From positions 1-64,000 of the forward strand of contig NZ_JAIKXF010000005.1 in assembly GCF_024684275.1 (NCBI RefSeq): DNA of 64,000 nucleotides, in the 5' to 3' direction. Numbering within the stretch: position 1 is the stretch's first letter; every line of letters starts with the position of its first letter. A model generated the notes under the pieces. That model was given only the letters and a program-made list of their open reading frames with translations, was not told the DNA's origin and searched no databases. Positions 1 through 7,221 of this stretch are shown here, in pieces. The DNA comes from Ruminococcus sp. (GTDB lineage: Bacteria; Bacillota_A; Clostridia; Oscillospirales; Ruminococcaceae). The translations under genes were made by a program, and so were the position numbers.

Positions 1-53
1 TGTCGACCTCCTGCGTGACAGGCAGGCGTTCTAACCAACTGAACTACGAGGCC
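1..53 (-). tRNA. tRNA-Asp (GTC), 3' part missing
   Basis: Read on the minus strand, the sequence begins GGCCTCG, followed by a D-arm (GTTCAGTTGGTTAGAAC) and an anticodon arm with loop CTGTCAC, giving anticodon GTC for aspartate. The T-arm and the 3' acceptor strand lie to the left of the window. It sits 3 bp downstream of the tRNA-Val gene, so the two are probably processed from one transcript. Confidence 0.9.
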
Positions 54-56
54 ATG

Positions 57-132
57 TGGTGGGGACTACAGGGCTCGAACCTGTGACCCTCTGCTTGTAA
101 GGCAGATGCTCTCCCAGCTGAGCTAAACCCCC
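57..132 (-). tRNA. tRNA-Val (TAC)
   Basis: Complete 76-nt tRNA on the minus strand with the 3' CCA encoded. The acceptor stem GGGGGTT pairs with AGTCCCC, the anticodon loop is CTTACAA (anticodon TAC, valine GTA codons), and the T-arm contains GGTTCGAGCC. It is the upstream member of a pair with tRNA-Asp. Confidence 0.93.
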
Positions 133-582
133 ACATCGCATAAGCTTTATTTTGTTCTGTCAGGCGTCTTGTCCCTGACGACGAAAATAATTATACCACG
201 GTATTTCAGATTTGTCAAGCGTTTTTTGAAAAAAATTTCAGATTTTTTTAAATTTGTCGATTCAGGGCTATATTTCGCGAAAAATTTTTTCAAAAAATTA
301 ATATTCCGATTTATATTGATTAAAATGATTTTTTATGATATATTATATGTATAGTTTTAATGATTGACTGTCAATAAAGCCAATTTATTAAGGGAACGCC
401 TTCACTTGCAAGGCGTTCCCTCTCAAAAAACAGTCCACTGGACTGTTTTTTGATTCACCCTTTGCGAAGCGCCTTCGTTTCTTTGGGCTCTGCCCAAACC
501 CGCCAGAGGAACACAGTCCCTTTGGAATCCCTTTCATGGGTGAAGCGGCTTTTTGATAATTACAAAGATTCGGAGGAAAGAT
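133..582. other. Intergenic region with promoter and hairpin cluster
   Basis: No gene is evident. Positions 140-380 are AT-rich. A candidate plus-strand promoter is TTGATT at 316-321 and TATATT at 339-344 with a 17-bp spacer. Between it and the DUF4236 gene lies a cluster of inverted repeats: a 12-bp stem at 391-421, a 14-bp stem with almost no loop at 424-452, and TTTGGGC-TCT-GCCCAAA at 482-498. A 68-codon minus-strand frame across the cluster lacks protein-like character and is not called. Confidence 0.6.
391..545. repeat. Cluster of perfect hairpins, possible dispersed element
   Basis: AGGGAACGCCTT at 391-402 pairs perfectly with 410-421. The segment 424-452 is a 29-nt near-perfect palindrome with A6/T6 ends, so it could terminate transcription in either direction. 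A third perfect stem lies at 482-498. The cluster would form part of the 5' leader of the DUF4236 gene if the promoter at 316-344 is used. Its origin is unknown; a miniature repeat element is one reading. Confidence 0.5.
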
Positions 583-801
583 ATGGGATTTCATTTCAGA
601 AAAAGCTTCAAAATAGGCAAACTGTTCCGCTTCAACAAGACCAAAAAGGGCGGCAGCATCTCCGTTGAGGGACCAAAGATAGCAGGCAAAAAGGTCAGAC
701 TCACGGTAAACAACAAGAAAAAGGCTACCGTAAGCCTACAGGGCACAGGCATCTCCTATGACACAAATCTCGGCGGCAGCAAAAAGCCTGCCAAGAAGTG
801 A
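583..801 (+). CDS. DUF4236 domain protein
   Basis: A 72-residue basic protein that matches the DUF4236 pattern: MGFHFRKSF at the N-terminus, a KKGG segment, and a C-terminal GTGISY motif. No function is established for the family. I chose the ATG at 583 because CGGAGGAAAG lies just upstream; the longer in-frame start at 553 has no ribosome site and lacks the family's usual N-terminus. The Lys/Arg-rich character suggests nucleic-acid or surface contact, which is only inference. It ends 9 bp before ymdB, so co-transcription is likely. Confidence 0.75.
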   Translation: MGFHFRKSFKIGKLFRFNKTKKGGSISVEGPKIAGKKVRLTVNNKKKATVSLQGTGISYDTNLGGSKKPAKK

Positions 802-810
802 GAGCTGCCC

Positions 811-1581
811 ATGAAAAGACTTCTTTTTATCGGTGACGTCGTAGGCAGAGCAGGCTGTGAATTTCTCGCAGACAAGCTCAGCGGCATAAAACGTGAAAAC
901 AACATAGATATAACCATAGTGAACGGCGAAAACTCCGCGCAGGGCAACGGCATCACCCGAGGCTCGGCAGAGGCTATTATACACGCAGGAGCCGACATCA
1001 TAACCACGGGTAACCACGCTTTCCGCCGCAAGGAAGCCCTCGAGCTCTTTGATGAGGACTACATCGTCCGCCCTGCAAACTATCCCGAGGGCGGCTGCGT
1101 AGGCAGCGGCGTCCGTATCCTCGATATGGGAGCATATTCCATAGCCGTCATAAATCTTATGGGCACAGTCTATATGGACCCCCTCGACAACCCCTTCACT
1201 AAGATAGACGAGCTGCTGAAAAATATCGACACTCCCAATATCTTCCTCGACTTCCACGCAGAGGCGACCTCTGAGAAAAAAGCTATGGGGCACTACCTCA
1301 CAGGAAGGATAAGCGGAATGTTCGGAACTCACACTCACGTACAGACCGCCGACGAATGTATCCTCGGCGAGCATACCGCTTATATAACCGATGTAGGCAT
1401 GGTCGGTCCCGAGCTCTCATGCCTCGGAGTAGACACAGAATCCGCAGTAAATCGCCTTAGATTCAGGATGCCCGTGAAATTTCAGGAGGCAGAGGGCGCT
1501 TCCTTCCTTTGTGGAACAATAGTTGATTTTAATGAAAAGAATGGCAAATCGCACAAAATAAATAGAATAATTGTAAGATAA
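811..1581 (+). CDS. ymdB: YmdB-family metallophosphoesterase
   Basis: 256 residues, full length for the TIGR00282/YmdB family of dinuclear-metal phosphodiesterases that hydrolyse 2',3'-cyclic nucleotides. Metal-ligand motifs are visible: FIGDVVG with Asp9, NGEN with Glu40 and Asn41, TGNHAF with Asn68 and His69, then DFHAEATSEK and GTHTHVQTAD in the second half. In Bacillus subtilis ymdB sits just before spoVS and helps decide between biofilm and motility states; the same order occurs here. That regulatory role is inferred for this organism. Confidence 0.92.
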   Translation: MKRLLFIGDVVGRAGCEFLADKLSGIKRENNIDITIVNGENSAQGNGITRGSAEAIIHAGADIITTGNHAFRRKEALELFDEDYIVRPANYPEGGCVGSGVRILDMGAYSIAVINLMGTVYMDPLDNPFTKIDELLKNIDTPNIFLDFHAEATSEKKAMGHYLTGRISGMFGTHTHVQTADECILGEHTAYITDVGMVGPELSCLGVDTESAVNRLRFRMPVKFQEAEGASFLCGTIVDFNEKNGKSHKINRIIVR

Positions 1582-1603
1582 TCCACAAAGTTTATAAAAA
1601 CAC

Positions 1604-1632
1604 TTGCTTTTTTGCTATTTATAAGTTATAAT
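1604..1632 (+). promoter_or_regulatory. Promoter of spoVS
   Basis: TTGCTT at 1604-1609 and TATAAT at 1627-1632 are separated by 17 bp. The -10 box ends 71 bp before the spoVS start, giving the gene its own SigA-type promoter in addition to possible read-through from ymdB. Confidence 0.7.
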
Positions 1633-1703
1633 ATATTTGTACAATAGCCTAAAGGCATTTGACATTAAACGTACAAATATTTATATCAGGAGGGTTATTT
1701 GTA

Positions 1704-1964
1704 ATGGAAATTCTGAAAGTATCATCACATTCATCACCGAATTCTGTAGCCGGAGCTATTGCCGGTGTGATCAGAGAACAGAGGGCTGTTGAAGTTCAGG
1801 CAGTCGGCGCCGGTGCAGCAAATCAGGCAGTTAAAGCGATCGCTATCGCAAGAGGTTATCTTGCTCCTATCGGCATAGACCTTATCTGTATCCCTGCATT
1901 TGCAAATATCCAGATCGACGGTGAAGAAAGAACTGCAATCAAGCTCATCTGTGAACAGAGATAA
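1704..1964 (+). CDS. spoVS: Stage V sporulation protein S
   Basis: 86 residues, the exact size of SpoVS. The sequence begins MEILKVSSHS and carries the conserved VAGAIAGVIRE, VQAVGAGAANQAVKA and ARGYLAPIGIDL segments of this Alba-like nucleic-acid-binding fold. The ATG at 1704 is preceded by AGGAGGG; the upstream in-frame start at 1659 lacks a ribosome site. SpoVS is required for late sporulation in Bacillus, but the family is also common in non-sporulating Clostridia, so its presence does not prove spore formation. Confidence 0.95.
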   Translation: MEILKVSSHSSPNSVAGAIAGVIREQRAVEVQAVGAGAANQAVKAIAIARGYLAPIGIDLICIPAFANIQIDGEERTAIKLICEQR

Positions 1965-1986
1965 TCGGTAATGACACAAACCATCG

Positions 1987-2012
1987 GGCGGACAGTTTGT
2001 CCGCCTTTTTTT
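1987..2012 (+). terminator. Terminator after spoVS
   Basis: GGCGGACA and TGTCCGCC form a tight stem with a TTTG-region loop at 1987-2005, followed by seven T residues. A classical intrinsic terminator 23 bp after the spoVS stop. Confidence 0.9.
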
Positions 2013-2139
2013 ATTCCGTCTGTCAGCATATAAGCTAAATAAAAAAATTTTCTCACATTTTATAAATCAACTGAGAGTTTCCGCATTCTCAAACGTCTAA
2101 TAAATGAGAGCGGAAAAATCCTTCAGAAAGGAGGCGCTC

Positions 2140-2700
2140 ATGGACAAAGACAAGGGTGAATTATATTATCGCCGCTATCTCGAGGGCGACGATACAGCCT
2201 TAGTCGATATGATCTGCGATTACAAGGACGGTCTTATCCTTTTCCTCTGCGGCATTACAGGCAGCTACAGTCTTGCCGAGGAGTATATGGAGGACACGTT
2301 TTTCAAGATCGCAGCTAAAAAGCCGAGATTCTCCGGAAAAAGCTCCTTCAAGACATGGCTTTTCACTATTGCGCGCAATGTCACTGTGGACGGTATGCGC
2401 AAGCTGTCCCGTTTCTCCGACAAGCCCGTCGAGGAATACGACAATATGACCGATGAGCGCAGCATTGAAAAGGAATATCTCAGAGAGGAACAGAAGATCT
2501 CCCTTCACAGGGCTATGGAAGCCCTTAATCCCGACTACAGGCAGGTGCTCTACCTTACCTATTTTGAGGAGCTAAGCAATACTGAGGCAGCAAGGGTAAT
2601 GAAAAAAAGCTGCCGTCAGATAGAAAATCTCCTGTACAGAGCCAAACAGGCGCTGAGATCAAAGCTTGAAAAGGAGGGCTTTGAGTATGAAAGACTATAA
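2140..2700 (+). CDS. ECF-type RNA polymerase sigma factor
   Basis: 186 residues with region 2 in the first 90 (ending FKTWLFTIARNVTVDGMRK) and region 4 in the last 60 (LNPDYRQVLYLTYFEELSNTEAARVM, with the helix-turn-helix). It lacks regions 1 and 3, so it is a group IV sigma. Start ATG at 2140 follows AGAAAGGAGG; the 12-codon longer form has no ribosome site. The next gene starts 14 bp before this stop, the tight coupling typical of a sigma factor and its controlling partner. Targets are unknown. Confidence 0.88.
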   Translation: MDKDKGELYYRRYLEGDDTALVDMICDYKDGLILFLCGITGSYSLAEEYMEDTFFKIAAKKPRFSGKSSFKTWLFTIARNVTVDGMRKLSRFSDKPVEEYDNMTDERSIEKEYLREEQKISLHRAMEALNPDYRQVLYLTYFEELSNTEAARVMKKSCRQIENLLYRAKQALRSKLEKEGFEYERL

Positions 2701-4201
2701 AGACGTTGCTCGTAGTGTTTTTCGGCGCAGGGACGAATACTTAAAAGAAAAGAAGCGCAAAAGAGAAGTATTTATGAAGCGCTCAGCTGTAGCCCTCAGC
2801 TGCTGCCTTATGATGCTTGTCGGCTTCAATATCTGGCGCACAGACTCGCTCAAAACCATTGCTCCTTCTCCTGACAAATCTCAGTTCAACGTTACCGAAG
2901 CAAACACCACTTCTCCGCCGACCACGGACAAAAACGGAAACACAGGCATTCCTGTGACCACAACGGTCACAGCCACCGCTCCTGACGGCAATAACGCCGT
3001 ACAACACAACACCATAACTACAGCAGTATCGGACGATACCGCTCCTGCTGTCACAACTACACGTACAAAGAGCGGCAGCAGCGCTGTTGACGTTCCGCTC
3101 CCAACGACATACTCGTTTATGGAGGTAACAGCCGTCCGCCGTACAACTGCGGTAACTACCGCTGCAGGCAGAACGACCACCACCACACAGCACAAAGGCG
3201 CGGAAAGCAGCAAAACTACCGCAAGAACTACGTCTACCGCTCCCCGTACCGCCAGAACGACCACATTGACCACAGTTCAGCCGGACATTCGGACATCACG
3301 TACTACCACCGCTGCATATACCACCACAGGCTATAACACCAGCACAACGGTGTATTATACGACCGGTGCCGTTTATTCCACTACCATTACCTATGCCACA
3401 AGCGCTGTCTATTCTACCTCCCATATCTACACTACCTCAGCAGTCTTTTCCACAACTAAAATCGCTGCCAACACTACCTCAAAAATTACCGACTATCCTT
3501 CCCCTGTTGCCACCGAAACACTCACAACAACTACCACAGCAGCAACGACCATAACCACAACGGGGCTCACAGGCTTCCACTATAGCGGCAAGTACTACAA
3601 AACCACAGGCATAAGAGTGAACAAAGACCAGCTTGGCGAATATATCGGCAGTGAATTTGACGAAAACACAGGGGACATATTCTACATCTACAAATACGGC
3701 AGTCTTGCTCCCGATTTCATGTGCGCCGCTGTCATATACGGACAGAATACAGGCTATATCGGCGTAAACGAAACATGGCAGCCCGAAACTCTCGGTGACC
3801 TGCTCGATGGCACAAATGCACATGGTACTATGCGCCCTGCTTCGTTGTATGACAGCAGCGAAAAGAGGTCCTACATTTTCTCAGACTCAAAAGCCGCTCT
3901 TGACCTTATGGAAGACTACCGTGACAAGAAATTGCAGATAGAAGGCTTGTCCACCGGAGCTCAGAATCATATAGCGGCAAAAGAAGGCACCGAACCGCCC
4001 GAGCTCGACCTCAGCAGCAAGCGCGGCACTATACAGGTGCTGACATCAGGTCTCGCCGACGACGGTCATTATCTGCATTATGGCTTTATCCACATAACAC
4101 GCGACGGAAAGCTGGAATTCGACCTGTTATATCTGAAATACACCGCAGATATAGGTGCAGAAAACGCAGCCGAGCTCATGAAAAGACTCAAAACAATATA
4201 A
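2687..4201 (+). CDS. Threonine-rich membrane protein, candidate anti-sigma factor
   Basis: 504 residues. A short basic cytoplasmic segment (MKDYKDVARSVFRRRDEYL, about 35 residues) is followed by one membrane helix at about 37-55 (ALSCCLMMLVGFNIW), a roughly 240-residue linker very rich in Thr, Ser and Ala with YST/YTT/AVYS repeats, then a folded outer domain of about 200 residues with no family I recognise. The start at 2687 has GGAGGGC upstream and overlaps the sigma gene. Topology and overlap suggest an anti-sigma factor sensing an outside signal, as with membrane-bound anti-sigmas in cellulolytic clostridia. The cytoplasmic part is shorter than usual anti-sigma domains, so this remains inference. 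Confidence 0.7.
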   Translation: MKDYKDVARSVFRRRDEYLKEKKRKREVFMKRSAVALSCCLMMLVGFNIWRTDSLKTIAPSPDKSQFNVTEANTTSPPTTDKNGNTGIPVTTTVTATAPDGNNAVQHNTITTAVSDDTAPAVTTTRTKSGSSAVDVPLPTTYSFMEVTAVRRTTAVTTAAGRTTTTTQHKGAESSKTTARTTSTAPRTARTTTLTTVQPDIRTSRTTTAAYTTTGYNTSTTVYYTTGAVYSTTITYATSAVYSTSHIYTTSAVFSTTKIAANTTSKITDYPSPVATETLTTTTTAATTITTTGLTGFHYSGKYYKTTGIRVNKDQLGEYIGSEFDENTGDIFYIYKYGSLAPDFMCAAVIYGQNTGYIGVNETWQPETLGDLLDGTNAHGTMRPASLYDSSEKRSYIFSDSKAALDLMEDYRDKKLQIEGLSTGAQNHIAAKEGTEPPELDLSSKRGTIQVLTSGLADDGHYLHYGFIHITRDGKLEFDLLYLKYTADIGAENAAELMKRLKTI

Positions 4202-4205
4202 AACC

Positions 4206-4245
4206 GCCCGTACTGTCATATATTTTTGGCAGTACGGGCTAATTT
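4206..4245 (+). terminator. Terminator after the sigma operon
   Basis: GCCCGTACTG at 4206-4215 pairs perfectly with CAGTACGGGC at 4230-4239, followed by TAATTTT. It closes the sigma factor operon. Confidence 0.85.
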
Positions 4246-4323
4246 TATGGTAAAAAGCCTACCTCTATTGTGCAGAGTAACATTATTTCCCTCATTTTGT
4301 CCACCAAATATTTATTTTATAGG

Positions 4324-4352
4324 TTGTTATCAATTCACATTTTATTTATAAT
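4324..4352 (+). promoter_or_regulatory. Promoter of the candidate large RNA
   Basis: TTGTTA at 4324-4329 and a perfect TATAAT at 4347-4352 with a 17-bp spacer. Transcription would start near 4359, immediately before a hairpin (AGCAAT at 4361-4366 with ATTGCT at 4372-4377). No credible open reading frame follows for 900 bp on the plus strand. Confidence 0.7.
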
Positions 4353-4358
4353 AAAAAT

Positions 4359-5188
4359 ATAGCAATAAGAGATTGCTATTCGGGATATTTGAATTTGGAG
4401 TGATAAAATTGAATAATGCTTATCGGGATAGACTCCGAAGCAGTTGTACGGGAATTATTGCTCCTAAGCCTGCCAAGAGAATATCCTTATCTTACCCTCT
4501 AAGCAGAAAGTGTGGGAAAGAACAGCACCTGAAGTCTGTTGCCCCTCCCAAAATAACAGCTTTCGATACACGGCGCTGTTTTTTCCGCATCTTCTCTGAC
4601 GGTACGGGATATATAGCTTTAAGCGGCAGGCCACCTGCAAACGGACCGCTCAGAGGTCCGTCATGATACGCTTACCCTGATCGAAGCTTCACGCCCGCTT
4701 CTCTGCACCGAGAGCGGAAAGGCTTCACTTAAAAAACGACGAGGCACAGGTCTATGGCACAAAGGAAGAGCGGTCCCTCTCCCGCTCTCCTTTGTCCTCG
4801 CCGGATAATGAGCGGAAAAAGTTACAGACATTATAAACAGAAGCTGCTCTCACAGCTTCACATATAAAGCGGCAGAAGCTCTCTCAGGCTCTCCGCATAA
4901 ATACTTCCTCTCAAGCCAACAAGCCCGCAGGCGGGGAGACTCTGCACTATACTCCCCTGTCCTGCATTCGGGTTTGCTGTTTCCGCCGATTCTGATCGGA
5001 TAGCTCAGAACAGGCGGCCTTTACAGTATCACGCAGAGATCGTTAAACAAAAAGAACCTTTACAAAGACTATAGGCGGTCTTTGTGATATATTGTTGTTA
5101 ATTCCTTTTTTGCTATCCTTCCATTTGTAAGAGGGCAAATCAGAACAGTCTTATCTCCATAGGCGGAGGTAGGGCTGTTGCTCTTTTT
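4359..5188 (+). ncRNA. Candidate large structured non-coding RNA
   Basis: About 830 nt between a consensus promoter and a strong terminator, with no convincing coding frame. Many stems are visible: 4361-4377; GCAGG/CCTGC at 4626-4638; ACGGACC/GGTCCGT at 4641-4661; a long stem at 4759-4795 extended by CGAGG/CCTCG at 4740-4744 and 4796-4800; GAAGCTG/CAGCTTC at 4840-4859; ACAAAGAC/GTCTTTGT at 5062-5085; and a 15-bp terminal stem at 5144-5179. The loops of the last two both contain ATAGGC. AACAGC/GCTGTT followed by T6 near 4555-4586 could yield a shorter product. I could not match it to rnpB, tmRNA, SRP or 6S RNA. Size and density of stems resemble large RNAs such as GOLLD, ROOL and OLE, but identity is unknown. 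Confidence 0.6.
5144..5185 (+). terminator. Terminator of the candidate large RNA
   Basis: AACAGTCTTATCTCC at 5144-5158 pairs over 15 bp (with G-T wobbles) with GGAGGTAGGGCTGTT at 5165-5179, loop ATAGGC, followed by GCTCTTTTT. A very strong intrinsic terminator. Confidence 0.85.
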
Positions 5189-5249
5189 ATAGGGATTTTT
5201 GCAAAACAGCGCGAACTGTGCGCCCCCAAACACACACAGCCTCCAACAC

Positions 5250-5272
5250 GGGCGAACAATGTTCGTCCCTAC
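5250..5272. repeat. CCCCTAC-family palindromic repeat
   Basis: GGGCGAAC-AAT-GTTCGTCC followed by CTAC. It belongs to the short palindromes seen also at 5548, 5597, 17600, 21573, 21618 and 60298-60530, which share a CCCCTAC (or GTAGGGG) edge. It lies just past the stop of the YolD-like gene. Confidence 0.75.
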
Positions 5273-5285
5273 AATTGCCTAACGG

Positions 5286-5507
5286 CTAACGGCTAATAAC
5301 TGTACGCGCCCTCTGTTCCGAACTGCCGTCCCGCCCGTCCTTTTTGCCGTAACGCCATGACGCCTCGTCCAGAGCTTCCTCCAGTCCCGTAAGAGCCGCA
5401 AAGGACGCGAACTGGGCCGCACGGCTGTGTCTTGACATCTTTCCCCTTCTCTGCGAGACATGATGAGGCATATTGATAATATCGCTGTATTTATCAGACA
5501 CGCTCAA
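5286..5507 (-). CDS. YolD-like small protein, C-terminally shortened
   Basis: 73 residues. The N-terminal half (IINMPHHVSQRRGKMS, then RAAQFASFAALTGLEEALDEA) matches the small YolD-like proteins that follow UmuC-like polymerases in Clostridia. Those are usually around 110 residues with a beta-rich second half; here the frame ends in a low-complexity stretch directly abutting repeats (GCCGTTAGCCGTTAG, then the palindrome at 5250). This suggests truncation by repeat insertion. TTG at 5507 follows AGGAGGAGGGC; GTG at 5501 is an alternative. Expected to be co-transcribed with the polymerase under SOS control. Confidence 0.65.
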   Translation of the reverse strand: MSVSDKYSDIINMPHHVSQRRGKMSRHSRAAQFASFAALTGLEEALDEASWRYGKKDGRDGSSEQRARTVISR

Positions 5508-5547
5508 GCCCTCCTCCTTTTGAACGGGATATCATTCAGCCAGTAAC

Positions 5548-5650
5548 GGGCTGTCGAGGACGCCAGCCCCTACAAAACGTATATCACGTGAACTTCGGGC
5601 GGATAATATACGCCCCTACTTAGCTCTTAGTTCTTAGCTCTTAGTTCTGA
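5548..5650. repeat. Repeat island between the YolD-like and polymerase genes
   Basis: Two palindromes of the CCCCTAC family (GGGCTGTCGAGGACGCCAGC at 5548-5567 plus edge, and GGGCGGATAATATACGCCCC at about 5597-5616) are followed by tandem TTAGCTC/TTAGTTC heptamers at 5620-5648. The same AACTAAGAGCTAAG array recurs before the terminator at 41570-41598. The island separates two genes that are normally adjacent. Confidence 0.65.
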
Positions 5651-5653
5651 AAC

Positions 5654-7156
5654 CTACGCCCTGTGGCCGCCTATCTGCTGATTTCTCAGCACAGCCGTAG
5701 CTCCGTCGCAGAGATTAGCGCCGCGGAGGACTGCGTTCTTGCCGTAGCGCTCCTTCATTCTAAGCATAGCTGTCTGCAAGGCATTTTCACGCCGCAGGGC
5801 AGTTTCCTCCGCAATGCGTCTGCGTTCCGCCTCCTCAGGATCCGTAAAGAAGTCCAGCTGCCGCTGTTCATCGCAGAGCTGATCCGCAGGCACCACTCTG
5901 TTTGCGCAGATATTCAGCCTGCGAACCGTAAGCCTGCTGTCGGTGATACGGTCAAAGATCTCCACAGCCGCCTCAGTGATAAGCTTCGACGACGACACAG
6001 GCAAGTCAAGGTTTGCGGTACCGTGAGCATGAGCAGGCACAGCCCTGCCGTAGTGGTCAAGAACCACCTTTCCCTCATAGCTCCGCATAATATCGTCCCT
6101 GCGGAGATTCTCCGCATCATATCCGACCGTGATGGTTATCTGATCGGTGACGAGCCCTTTTCTCAGCAGGTCCATAGCCAGCATATCTGCCATTTCCCAC
6201 GTAATCAGCCGCGCTGTTTCTGCGCTTGTAGGCTCTGTCAGCACCTGTCCCGAGCTCAGACTGCTGCTCTCGGGGCGATAAGCCTTTATATCCGCAATGG
6301 TACAGGGCTCCCAGCCCCAAGCATGGTCTATGAGAAGCTCCGCGTTGACGCCAAAAAGCTTATACAGCGCCCTTTCTCCGAACTCCGATACAGACATTCT
6401 TGCCACATCGCCCATTGTGAACATACCGTGGTGTTCGAGCCTGCTTGCATAGCCCCGTCCTATGCGCCAGAAATCCGTCAGCGGACGGTGATCCCACATA
6501 AGTCTGCGGTAGGACATTTCGTCAAGCTCAGCGATACGAACTCCGTCCTTATCGGGCGGCATACGCTTTGCCACAATATCCATAGCGATCTTGCACAGAT
6601 AGAGATTCGTGCCTATCCCTGCGGTAGCGGTGATGCCCGTAGTTTTCAGCACATCCCGTATCATAGTCACAGCAAGCTCATGAGCCGTCATGCGGTAGGT
6701 ACGCAGATATGGCGTAGCATCAATAAACACCTCATCGACAGAATATACGTGAATATCCTCCTGAGCCACATATTTCAGATATATCTGATATATCCTCGCG
6801 CTGTATTTTATATAGAGAGCCATTCTCGGCTCAGCCACGATATAGTCCAGCTCCAGCGCCCTGTCCGCCTCCAGCTCCTTAGAACTGCACGACTTTCCGC
6901 GGAACTGCCTGCGCGGAGCTTTGAACCGCCGTGCGGCATTAACGTCAGCCACCTGTGATACCACCTCAAAAAGCCTCGGACGTCCGCCCACTCCGCAGGC
7001 CTTCAGTGACGGAGTCACCGCAAGGCAAATAGTCTTTTCCGTGCGGCTGATGTCAGCCACCACAAGATTTGTATCAAGGGGATCAAGCCCCCGTTCAACA
7101 CATTCCACGGAAGCATAGAATGATTTCAGGTCTATAGCGATATATGTCCTTTCCAT
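5654..7156 (-). CDS. Y-family DNA polymerase (UmuC-like)
   Basis: 500 residues, the length of UmuC-type translesion polymerases. The palm domain shows the first metal-binding motif YIAIDLKSFYASVE at the N-terminus and the catalytic SVDEVFID near residue 140; finger and little-finger regions follow. It copies damaged DNA when replicative polymerase stalls, at the cost of fidelity. The ATG at 7156 follows AAGAGGTGAG. A perfect SigA promoter with an overlapping LexA site precedes it, and a YolD-like gene follows, the usual SOS mutagenesis pair in Firmicutes. Confidence 0.92.
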   Translation of the reverse strand: MERTYIAIDLKSFYASVECVERGLDPLDTNLVVADISRTEKTICLAVTPSLKACGVGGRPRLFEVVSQVADVNAARRFKAPRRQFRGKSCSSKELEADRALELDYIVAEPRMALYIKYSARIYQIYLKYVAQEDIHVYSVDEVFIDATPYLRTYRMTAHELAVTMIRDVLKTTGITATAGIGTNLYLCKIAMDIVAKRMPPDKDGVRIAELDEMSYRRLMWDHRPLTDFWRIGRGYASRLEHHGMFTMGDVARMSVSEFGERALYKLFGVNAELLIDHAWGWEPCTIADIKAYRPESSSLSSGQVLTEPTSAETARLITWEMADMLAMDLLRKGLVTDQITITVGYDAENLRRDDIMRSYEGKVVLDHYGRAVPAHAHGTANLDLPVSSSKLITEAAVEIFDRITDSRLTVRRLNICANRVVPADQLCDEQRQLDFFTDPEEAERRRIAEETALRRENALQTAMLRMKERYGKNAVLRGANLCDGATAVLRNQQIGGHRA

Positions 7157-7172
7157 TGTCTCACCTCTTATC

Positions 7173-7221
7173 AGAACGTCTGTTCTATAGATATTATATC
7201 ACGTACATTTGTTCTTGTCAA
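7173..7221 (-). promoter_or_regulatory. SOS promoter with LexA box
   Basis: On the minus strand TTGACA (7216-7221) and TATAAT (7193-7198) are exactly 17 bp apart. Just downstream, at the transcription start, lies AGAACGTCTGTTCT (7173-7186), which fits the Gram-positive LexA consensus GAAC-N4-GTTC perfectly. A weaker GAAC-AAAT-GTAC sits in the spacer at about 7202-7213. LexA bound there would block the polymerase gene until DNA damage. Confidence 0.9.

Noticed and set aside
388..594. 68-codon minus-strand frame over the hairpin cluster
   Set aside because: Consists of translated inverted repeats; no ribosome site and no family.
4373..4666. 98-codon plus-strand frame starting MLFGIFEFGV
   Set aside because: No protein-like composition, no family pattern, and it lies across strong hairpins of the candidate RNA; the weak ribosome site and Arg/Pro-rich content suggest chance.
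4359..5188. Identity as RNase P RNA, tmRNA, SRP RNA or 6S RNA
   Set aside because: The RNase P core GAGGAAAGTC, the tmRNA tRNA-like end and the SRP GGAA tetraloop region are not seen, and 830 nt is too long for SRP and 6S RNA.
5663..6958. 432-codon frame opposite the Y-family polymerase
   Set aside because: It is antisense to a gene with clear motifs and its product is rich in His, Arg and Ser without any domain; it is a shadow of the codon bias of the real gene.
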